From DATLFQ01 sp035540915 (GTDB taxonomy: Bacteria; Actinomycetota; Acidimicrobiia; Acidimicrobiales; GCA-2861595), in assembly GCA_035540915.1 (NCBI GenBank), contig DATLFQ010000007.1, positions 1 through 11,790 on the forward strand: a stretch of 11,790 nucleotides of DNA, in the 5' to 3' direction. Both the position numbers and the translations under genes were made by a program. Shown here piece after piece: positions 6,010-11,790 of the stretch. Positions within the stretch are counted from its first letter, which is position 1. The number at the start of each line of letters is the position of its first letter. Under the pieces are notes generated by a model. It made no database searches and was not told the origin of the DNA. It was given only the letters and a program-made list of their open reading frames with translations.

Positions 6010-7328
6010 GCATCGACCGCCACGGCACCTCCGAGGGTGCGCAGGAGATGACGTCCCGGCGCGCCACCGGTACCACCGAGCTGGACCGGGAGGAGGGTGC
6101 CGTGCTGCGCCTCCCCGAGGGCCACGTGCTGGACGCCGGCGACATGACCGTCGAGGTGGTCGAGGACGAGACCATGATCATCAACATGGGGCCCCAGCAC
6201 CCCTCGACGCACGGGGTCCTCCGGTTGATGATCGAGCTGCAGGGCGAGACGGTGCTGCGTACCAAGCCGGTCATCGGCTACCTGCACACCGGCATGGAGA
6301 AGACGGGCGAGGACCTCACCTACCTGCAGGGCTGCACCAACGTCACCCGCATGGACTACCTGGCGCCGTTCTTCAACGAGTGCGCCTTCTCCATGGCCGT
6401 CGAGCAGCTGCTCGAGATCGAGGTGCCGCCCCGCGCCACCTGGATCCGGATGCTGCTGTGCGAGCTGAACCGGGTGTCCTCCCACCTCGTCTTCATGGCC
6501 ACCAACGGCATGGACGTCGGCGCGGTGTCCATGATGATCTACGGCTTCCGCGAGCGCGAGATGATCCTCTCGTTCTTCGAGAAGTGCGCCGGCCTGCGCA
6601 TGAACTACAACTTCATCCGCCCCGGCGGCCTGGCCGCTGACCTGCCCGACGGCTGGCGGGAGGACGTGCTGGCCATCTGCGACCGCATCCCGCCCCGGCT
6701 GGACCAGTACGACACGCTGCTCACCGGTCAGCCCATCTTCCAGGAGCGGACCCAGGGCGTGGGCGTGATCACCGCCGAGCAGGCGCTGGCCCTGTCGGCC
6801 ACCGGCCCCATCCTGCGGTCGACCGGGCTGGCCTGGGACCTGCGTCGCGACATGCCCTACCAGTTCTACGAGCAGCTGGACTTCGACGTGATCGTCGGCA
6901 CCTACGGGGACACCTTCGACCGCTACGCGGTGCGGCTCAACGAGATGCGCGAGTCCATCAAGATCATCCGCCAGATCGTCGACCTGATGCCGGCCGGCAA
7001 CTACCGGGTCCAGGACAAGAAGGTGACGCCCCCGCCGCGCCGGCGCATCAACGAGTCCATGGAAGCGCTCATCCACCACTTCAAGATCTTCACCGAGGGC
7101 TTCCGGGTGCCCGAGGGCGAGGTGTACGTGGCGGTCGAGTCGCCCCGCGGCGAGCTGGGGTGCTACCTCGTCTCGGACGGCAGCGCCAAGCCCTACCGGC
7201 TGCACGTGCGCGACCCCAGCTTCGCCAACCTGCAGAGCCTGCCCACCATGATGCGCGGCGGCCTGATCGCCGACGCCGTCGCCGTCATCTCATCCGTCGA
7301 CCCCGTCATGGGCGGCGTCGACCGATGA
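6006..7328 (+). CDS. nuoD: NADH-quinone oxidoreductase subunit D (49 kDa subunit)
   Basis: NuoD forms much of the quinone-binding pocket of complex I and descends from the large subunit of NiFe hydrogenase. The protein has 440 residues. The signature NMGPQHPSTHGVLRL lies at 60-74. H69 and Y118 (in RMDYL) correspond to the quinone-headgroup residues His38 and Tyr87 of the Thermus Nqo4 subunit. YLHTGMEK (92-99) and the C-terminal DPVMGGVDR are also typical. The nickel-binding cysteines of hydrogenases are absent, as expected. About 50 residues precede the conserved core, which is slightly long. The GTG start is shared with the nuoC stop. A large inverted repeat begins 17 bases after the stop and separates this gene from nuoE. 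Confidence 0.97.
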   Translation: MSIDRHGTSEGAQEMTSRRATGTTELDREEGAVLRLPEGHVLDAGDMTVEVVEDETMIINMGPQHPSTHGVLRLMIELQGETVLRTKPVIGYLHTGMEKTGEDLTYLQGCTNVTRMDYLAPFFNECAFSMAVEQLLEIEVPPRATWIRMLLCELNRVSSHLVFMATNGMDVGAVSMMIYGFREREMILSFFEKCAGLRMNYNFIRPGGLAADLPDGWREDVLAICDRIPPRLDQYDTLLTGQPIFQERTQGVGVITAEQALALSATGPILRSTGLAWDLRRDMPYQFYEQLDFDVIVGTYGDTFDRYAVRLNEMRESIKIIRQIVDLMPAGNYRVQDKKVTPPPRRRINESMEALIHHFKIFTEGFRVPEGEVYVAVESPRGELGCYLVSDGSAKPYRLHVRDPSFANLQSLPTMMRGGLIADAVAVISSVDPVMGGVDR

Positions 7329-7345
7329 GGCCGCCCCCCCTCCCC

Positions 7346-7395
7346 GAACTTGGTGCCATATCGCGTGCCCTGGCACGCGATATCGCACCAGGTTC
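7346..7395. repeat. 50-bp near-perfect inverted repeat between nuoD and nuoE
   Basis: The arms are 7346-7369 and 7372-7395, 24 bases each with only 2 bases between them. They match at 22 of 24 positions; the exceptions are one C-C mismatch (7357/7384) and one T-G wobble pair (7350/7391). The inner 12 pairs, ATATCGCGTGCC and its complement, are perfect. As RNA this would form a long stable hairpin with a 4-base loop. No T-run follows, so it is not a classical terminator. It fills about half of the only large gap inside the nuo operon, and its ATAT core stands out from the GC-rich surroundings. A dispersed REP/MITE-like palindrome, an mRNA processing or stability hairpin, or a regulator binding site are the options. 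Confidence 0.85.
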
Positions 7396-7414
7396 CGATC
7401 GGACGAACAGCCCT

Positions 7415-7419
7415 GGGAG
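7415..7419 (+). promoter_or_regulatory. Shine-Dalgarno site of nuoE
   Basis: GGGAG lies 6 bases before the GTG at 7426, just beyond the inverted repeat. It gives nuoE its own ribosome entry, which is needed because the hairpin separates it from nuoD by 97 bases and stop-start coupling is lost. Confidence 0.55.
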
Positions 7420-7425
7420 TGTCGC

Positions 7426-8127
7426 GTGGCTCGCCTGAACGCGGGCAACGAGCAGCGGGCCCGGGGCCTCATGGCGCTGTACCCCCGGCCGCGCTCGGCG
7501 CTGATCCCGATGCTGCACCTGGCGCAGGAACAGGACGGGTGGCTGACGCCCGAGGCCATGGAGCACGTGGCCGAGCTGATCGGCATCACGCCCGCGGAGG
7601 TGTACGGCACGGCCAGCTTCTACGACATGCTCTTCACCGAGCCGGTGGGCCGCCACCTCGTCTCGGTCTGCACCAACATCGCCTGCCTCCTCAACGGCGG
7701 CACCGAACTGCTCGAGCACGCCGAGGAGGCTCTCGGGGTGAACGCCGGCGGCACCACCACCGACGGACAGTTCACTCTCGAGGAGGTCGAGTGCATCGCG
7801 TTCTGCGACCAGGCCCCCGCCCTGGCGGTCAACTGGCGCTACTTCGGAGCGGTCACGCCCGAGCGCTTCGACACGTTGTGCGACGACCTGCGGGCCGGCC
7901 GCCTGGCCGACACGGTGCCTCCCCACGGGACGTTGTGCCGGGTGCGGCGGACCGTCGGCCTCCCGGCCGGCGTCCCGGCCGAGGGCCGGCCGGTGACCGA
8001 CGAGGCCCCCGGGCCCGCGCTGGCCGCCGACCGCGCGGCCCGGGCCGCCGCCGTCGAGAACCCCGCCGGGTCGGACACCGCTCCCGCCTCGGAAAGCTCC
8101 CGTCCGCAGAAGGGGGGCGGGGCGTAG
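7426..8127 (+). CDS. nuoE: NADH-quinone oxidoreductase subunit E (24 kDa subunit, N1a cluster)
   Basis: NuoE carries the [2Fe-2S] cluster N1a beside the FMN site in the NADH-oxidising module. A helical N-terminal part (about 10-70, with VYGTASFYDMLF typical of the family) is followed by a thioredoxin-like domain with the four ligands C82, C87 (spacing C-x4-C), C123 and C127 (C-x3-C). After about residue 165 comes a tail of some 70 residues rich in Ala, Pro and Arg with no domain visible; it is probably disordered and makes the protein (233 residues) longer than E. coli NuoE (166). The GTG start has a good Shine-Dalgarno. The nuoF ATG begins at the base directly after the nuoE stop. Confidence 0.95.
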   Translation: MARLNAGNEQRARGLMALYPRPRSALIPMLHLAQEQDGWLTPEAMEHVAELIGITPAEVYGTASFYDMLFTEPVGRHLVSVCTNIACLLNGGTELLEHAEEALGVNAGGTTTDGQFTLEEVECIAFCDQAPALAVNWRYFGAVTPERFDTLCDDLRAGRLADTVPPHGTLCRVRRTVGLPAGVPAEGRPVTDEAPGPALAADRAARAAAVENPAGSDTAPASESSRPQKGGGA

Positions 8128-9456
8128 ATGCCCCTGACCCACGCCGCCCCCATCGTCACCCGCAGGATCGGCCGTCCCGAGTCGTGGACCCTGCGCTCGT
8201 ACCTGGCCGACGGCGGCTACGCCGGCCTGCGCAAGGCGCTGACCATGGCCCCGGCCGACATCACCGCCGAGGTGCTGACGTCGAACATCCTGGGGCGCGG
8301 CGGTGCCGGCTTCGAGGCCGGCAAGAAGTGGTCGATGATCCGCAAGGCCCAGCCGGTCTACCTGGTCATCAACGGCGACGAGAGCGAGCCGTCCACCTTC
8401 AAGGACCACATGCTCGTGGAGCACGACCCGCACCAGCTGGTGGAGGGGGTGGCCATTTGCGCCTACGCCATCGGGGCGGCCCAGGCGTTCATCTTCGTCC
8501 GGGGTGAGTTCGCGCTGGGCATGGAGCGGGTGACGGCGGCGGTCAACGAGGCCTACGAACACGGCGCCCTCGGGGCGAACATCTTCGGCTCGAGCTTCTC
8601 GGTCGACATCGTGGTGCACCCGGGCGCCGGCGCCTACATCTGCGGCGAGGAGACCGCGCTCATCGAGAGCCTGGAGGGCAAGCGCGGGTTCCCCCGCATC
8701 AAGCCGCCCTACTTTCCGGCCGCCATCGGCCTCTACGGGGCGCCGACCATCGTCAACAACGTGGAGACCGTCTCCAACCTCCCGTGGATCGTGACCAACG
8801 GCGGCGCCGCGTTCGCCGCCCTGGGCGCCGGCCGCTCGACCGGCACCCGCATCTTCTCGCTGTCCGGCCACGTCAACCGGCCCGGCAACTACGAGATCGA
8901 GATGGTCAAGCACACCTTTCGCGACCTCATCTACGACCCCGAGCTGGGCGGAGGCATCCGGGGCGGGCGCGAGCTGAAGGCGATCGTCCCGGGCGGGGCC
9001 TCGGCCCCGTGGTTCGGGCCCCAGCACCTCGACGTGCCACTCGGCCAGAACGAGGTGGGGGGCGCCGAGGGCGTGCTCCCGGGCGGGGGTGGCTCGATGC
9101 TCGGCTCGGGCTCCATCGTCGTGATGGACGAGACCACCTGCCCGGTGCGTGCCGCCTGGCGGCTGGCCCGTTTCTTCAACCGGGAGTCGTGCGGCCAGTG
9201 CACGCCGTGCCGCGAAGGGACCGGCTGGGTGGAGAAGGTGATGCGCCGCATCGAGGAGGGCGCGGGCCGGGACGAGGACCTGGAGCTGCTGGTCGACGTG
9301 TGCGACAACATCGCCCCCGGGCTGGCCTTCCCCTACCCCATGACCACCATCTGCTTCCTCGGGCCGTCGGTGGCCATGCCGGTAGTGTCCGCCCTCCAGA
9401 TGTTCCGTGACGACTTCCTGACCCACATCAAGGACGGGGCCTGCCCCTATGGCTGA
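8128..9456 (+). CDS. nuoF: NADH-quinone oxidoreductase subunit F (51 kDa subunit, FMN and N3 cluster)
   Basis: NuoF oxidises NADH with FMN and passes electrons to the [4Fe-4S] cluster N3. The protein has 442 residues. The flavin/NADH-binding glycine-rich motif GRGGAGFEAGKKW lies at 56-68, and a second conserved block, GAYICGEETALIESLEGKRG, at 168-187. N3 ligands are C355, C358 and C361 in ESCGQCTPC, with the fourth most likely C409 in TTICFLGP. Between C361 and C409 there are 47 residues rather than the 40 of E. coli NuoF. The extra residues fall in the Pro/Tyr-rich stretch just before C409. The gene is flush with nuoE, and its last 8 bases overlap nuoG. Confidence 0.97.
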   Translation: MPLTHAAPIVTRRIGRPESWTLRSYLADGGYAGLRKALTMAPADITAEVLTSNILGRGGAGFEAGKKWSMIRKAQPVYLVINGDESEPSTFKDHMLVEHDPHQLVEGVAICAYAIGAAQAFIFVRGEFALGMERVTAAVNEAYEHGALGANIFGSSFSVDIVVHPGAGAYICGEETALIESLEGKRGFPRIKPPYFPAAIGLYGAPTIVNNVETVSNLPWIVTNGGAAFAALGAGRSTGTRIFSLSGHVNRPGNYEIEMVKHTFRDLIYDPELGGGIRGGRELKAIVPGGASAPWFGPQHLDVPLGQNEVGGAEGVLPGGGGSMLGSGSIVVMDETTCPVRAAWRLARFFNRESCGQCTPCREGTGWVEKVMRRIEEGAGRDEDLELLVDVCDNIAPGLAFPYPMTTICFLGPSVAMPVVSALQMFRDDFLTHIKDGACPYG

Positions 9457-11790
9457 CCCGGTCACGATCGTCGTGGACGGCCGCGAGGTGCCGGCCGAGA
9501 AGGGCGAGATGGTGATCGCGGCCGCCGAGCGGGCCGGCGTCTACATCCCCCGCTTCTGCTACCACCCGCGGATGCGGCCGGTCGGCATGTGCCGCATGTG
9601 CCTGGTCCAGATCAAGGGCCCCCGCGGGTTCGCGCTGCAGCCGGCCTGCTTCGTGCCGGTGGCCGACGGCCAGGAGATCGTGACCGACTCACCGCCCGTG
9701 AAGAAGGCCCAGGACGGCGTCCTGGAGTTCCTGCTGGTCAACCATCCCCTCGACTGCCCGGTGTGCGACAAGGGCGGTGAGTGCCCGCTGCAGGACCAGA
9801 CGCTGGCCTACGGGCCCGGCGAGACCCGGTTCGTGGAGGAGAAGCGGCACTGGGCCAAGCCCATCGCGCTCTCCGACCTGGTGTACCTGGACCGCGAGCG
9901 GTGCATCCAGTGCGATCGCTGCACCCGCTTCGCCGACGAGGTGGCCGGCGACGCGCTCATCGAGTTCGTCGGCCGGGGGGCCGAGACCGAGATCGCCACC
10001 TTCCCCGACCAGCCGTTCTCGTCGTACTTCTCGGGCAACACCGTGCAGATCTGCCCGGTGGGCGCGCTGCTGGCCCGGCCCTACCGCTTCAAGGCCCGCC
10101 CCTGGGACCTCGAGCAGGTGGAGAGCACGTGCACGGCCTGCTCGGTCGGCTGCCGCACCGCAGTGCAGTCCTCCGCCAACGCGCTGACCCGCTACCTCGG
10201 CCTCGACAGCGACCCGGTCAACCACGGCTGGCTGTGCGACATGGGCCGCTTCTCCTACGAGGCCGTCAACAGCGACCAGCGGGTGACCGCGCCGCTGGTC
10301 CGCAAGGGCGACGAGCTGGTGGCCGCCTCGTGGGGCGAGGCCCTGGAGGCGGCGGCCAGGGGCCTGCAACAGGCCCAGAACGTGCACGGGCCGGGGGCGG
10401 TCGCCGTGCTGGGCGGCGCCCGCCTGGCCAACGAGGACGCCTACGCCTGGACGCGGCTGGCCAAGGGGGTCCTGCGGACCGACAACGTCGACGCCCAGCT
10501 GGGAGACGGCCTCCCGCCCGAGCTTCTCCTGGGCCTGCCCCGGGCGACGATAGACGACGCCTGCTCGGCGCCGGCCGTGGTCCTGCTGGCACCGGACCTC
10601 AAGGAGGAGCTGCCGGTCCTGTACCTGCGCCTGCGCGGTGCGGCCGTCGACAAGAACCTGCCCATCGTCGAGCTGAGCAGCCGCCGCACGGGCATGTCGC
10701 GCTACTGCCGGTCGACCCTCGCCTACCGCCCGGGAGAGGCAGCGGCCCTCGCTGCCGCTCTGGTGGCCGGCGCCGACCCCACCGGCGAGGTGGCCGGGGT
10801 GCCGGCCGACGCGATTACTGCCGCCCGCCGGCTGCTGGCCGGCGGCGCCGTCCTGGTTCTCGGCCGGCCCTCGCTGGCCGAGTCGGCGGGCTCCGTCGCC
10901 GGCGCGGCGGCCGCCCTGGCCGGGGGCATCGACGGACTCCGCGTGCTGCCCGCCCTGCGGCGGGCCAACGTGCTCGGCGCGCTGGACATGGGCATGGCGC
11001 CCGGTTTGCTGCCCGGCCGCGTGGCGCTGGACGACGGCCGCGCCTGGTTCTCCTCGGCCTGGGGCGGCGTGCCCGAGGCGAGCGGCCTCGACGCCGCCGG
11101 CATCCTGGCCGCCGCCGCCACCGGCCGGATCCAGGCGCTGGTGCTGCTGGGCGCCGACCCGGTGGCGGACTTCCCCGACCACCAGGTGGCCCGCGAGGCG
11201 CTTGCCGGCGCCGGGTTCGTGATCGCCGTCGACACCTTCCTGACCGCGTCCTCCCGGCAGGCCGACGTGGTGCTCCCCGCCGCCGCCTACGCCGAGCGCC
11301 CCGGCACCACCACCAACCTGGAGGGCCGCGTGACCCGGCTCGGCCAGAAGATCGTGCCCGCCGGCGTGGCCTGGCCGGACTGGATGATCGCCACCGAGCT
11401 GGCCGCCCGACTCGGCCACGACCCGGGCTTCACCGAACTCGACGGCATCTGGGACGAGATCGAGCGGCTGGCACCGTCCCACGCCGGCATCACCCGGTCC
11501 GTGCTGTCGGACCGCCGCAACCGCGACGGCGTGGTGGCGCCCCTCGCCGGCATCGCGCCGCCGTCGGGTGCCGGGCCGTCGCCCGCCGGCGCCACCGACG
11601 CCAACGTCGGCGCCGCCGGCGGGGAGCCCCCGGGCGTCGACCCGATGGCCACGCCGGGGGTGCTGGAGGCCGAGACCCAGGGCGTGCCCGCCACCGCTCC
11701 CGGCATCGGGGGCCGACGGGCCGAGCGCGGTGGCGGGCACGCCCTGGGTCTCGGCCTCCAGCACCCCCGGCGTGGCCATCGGGTCGACGC
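9449..11790 (+). CDS. nuoG: NADH-quinone oxidoreductase subunit G (75 kDa subunit), 3' end cut
   Basis: NuoG carries the iron-sulfur chain from NuoF towards NuoB. The frame runs 780 residues to the window edge without a stop. All cluster motifs are seen: [2Fe-2S] N1b at C37, C48, C51 and C67; N5 at H99, C103, C106 and C112; N4 at C152, C155, C158 and C202; and the optional N7 site at C228, C231, C235 and C263. The rest is a molybdopterin-oxidoreductase-like domain, recognisable by LLGADPVADFPDH and TTNLEGRVTRLGQKI, which in complex I normally binds no molybdenum. From about residue 700 it becomes Ala/Pro/Gly-rich. The ATG overlaps the nuoF stop by 8 bases; AAGGA lies 14 bases upstream. Beyond about 11697 the frame enters the second arm of a perfect inverted repeat, so the last 30 or so residues may not be authentic. 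Confidence 0.93.
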   Translation, partial: MADPVTIVVDGREVPAEKGEMVIAAAERAGVYIPRFCYHPRMRPVGMCRMCLVQIKGPRGFALQPACFVPVADGQEIVTDSPPVKKAQDGVLEFLLVNHPLDCPVCDKGGECPLQDQTLAYGPGETRFVEEKRHWAKPIALSDLVYLDRERCIQCDRCTRFADEVAGDALIEFVGRGAETEIATFPDQPFSSYFSGNTVQICPVGALLARPYRFKARPWDLEQVESTCTACSVGCRTAVQSSANALTRYLGLDSDPVNHGWLCDMGRFSYEAVNSDQRVTAPLVRKGDELVAASWGEALEAAARGLQQAQNVHGPGAVAVLGGARLANEDAYAWTRLAKGVLRTDNVDAQLGDGLPPELLLGLPRATIDDACSAPAVVLLAPDLKEELPVLYLRLRGAAVDKNLPIVELSSRRTGMSRYCRSTLAYRPGEAAALAAALVAGADPTGEVAGVPADAITAARRLLAGGAVLVLGRPSLAESAGSVAGAAAALAGGIDGLRVLPALRRANVLGALDMGMAPGLLPGRVALDDGRAWFSSAWGGVPEASGLDAAGILAAAATGRIQALVLLGADPVADFPDHQVAREALAGAGFVIAVDTFLTASSRQADVVLPAAAYAERPGTTTNLEGRVTRLGQKIVPAGVAWPDWMIATELAARLGHDPGFTELDGIWDEIERLAPSHAGITRSVLSDRRNRDGVVAPLAGIAPPSGAGPSPAGATDANVGAAGGEPPGVDPMATPGVLEAETQGVPATAPGIGGRRAERGGGHALGLGLQHPRRGHRVD
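11634..11790. repeat. Perfect 64-bp inverted repeat at the window edge
   Basis: Bases 11634-11697 and 11727-11790 are exact reverse complements, separated by 29 bases. The right arm runs to the last base, so the true length is unknown. The left arm continues the nuoG frame with coding-like third positions. In the right arm the same frame gives an Arg/Gly/His-rich, shadow-like peptide. This suits a fold-back artefact (chimeric amplification or assembly at a contig end), though a genuine palindrome after or inside nuoG cannot be excluded from the sequence. Confidence 0.9.

Noticed and set aside
7346..7395. Intrinsic terminator after nuoD
   Set aside because: No T-run follows the hairpin and the nuo operon continues directly, so it is listed as a repeat.
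7306..9465. Long antisense open frame (719 codons) opposite nuoE and nuoF
   Set aside because: It mirrors well-supported genes with full cofactor motifs. In GC-rich DNA the antisense frame is often open, and its product is rich in Arg, Gly, His and Val without any domain.
9689..11779. Long antisense open frame (696 codons) opposite nuoG
   Set aside because: It is a shadow of nuoG. Its N-terminus repeats part of the nuoG C-terminus only because of the inverted repeat at the window edge.

Overview
The window is GC-rich (about 70% by eye) and almost completely coding on the + strand. Many genes start with GTG, third codon positions are strongly G/C, and neighbouring genes touch or overlap. The gene content points to a high-GC, aerobically respiring bacterium. 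My best guess is an actinobacterium of the Acidimicrobiia type, because the cytochrome bc genes are not in the usual actinobacterial order (cytochrome c, Rieske, unsplit cytochrome b). This placement is inference from gene style and was not tested.

Region 1 (1-4449) is a quinol:cytochrome c oxidoreductase cluster. After the tail of a possible upstream gene come a cytochrome b6-type cytochrome b N-terminal half (97-876), a separate C-terminal half resembling subunit IV (1063-1791), a Rieske iron-sulfur protein (1804-2631), a membrane-anchored diheme cytochrome c (2642-3661) and an unrecognised three-helix membrane protein (3661-4449). The cytochrome b keeps the heme-ligand spacing of cytochrome b6. 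It also has a cysteine where b6 proteins attach an extra heme covalently. The subunit IV-like protein carries APWY instead of PEWY at the quinol-oxidation site and has a long glycine-rich N-terminal extension. A 186-bp hairpin-rich spacer separates the two cytochrome b halves.

Region 2 (4450-11790) is the first part of a complex I (NADH:quinone oxidoreductase) operon: nuoA, nuoB, nuoC, nuoD, nuoE, nuoF and nuoG in the standard order. The last gene is cut by the window edge. A candidate leaderless promoter lies just before nuoA. nuoB/nuoC and nuoC/nuoD overlap as GTGA, and nuoF/nuoG overlap by 8 bases. The only sizeable internal spacer, between nuoD and nuoE, is mostly a 50-bp near-perfect inverted repeat.

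Together these genes describe a respiratory chain segment. Complex I would oxidise NADH and reduce the quinone pool while pumping ions. The b6-type bc complex would reoxidise the quinol through the Rieske centre and pass electrons to the diheme cytochrome c, and from there to a terminal oxidase not seen here.

The most conspicuous non-gene structure is a perfect inverted repeat at the right edge (arms 11634-11697 and 11727-11790, 64 bp each, 29-bp spacer). It cuts into the nuoG 3' region and runs off the window. It may be a real palindrome, but a fold-back assembly or amplification artefact is at least as likely. Apart from the unrecognised membrane protein, I see no wholly new system. The novelty lies in the details of the bc complex and in the inverted repeats.
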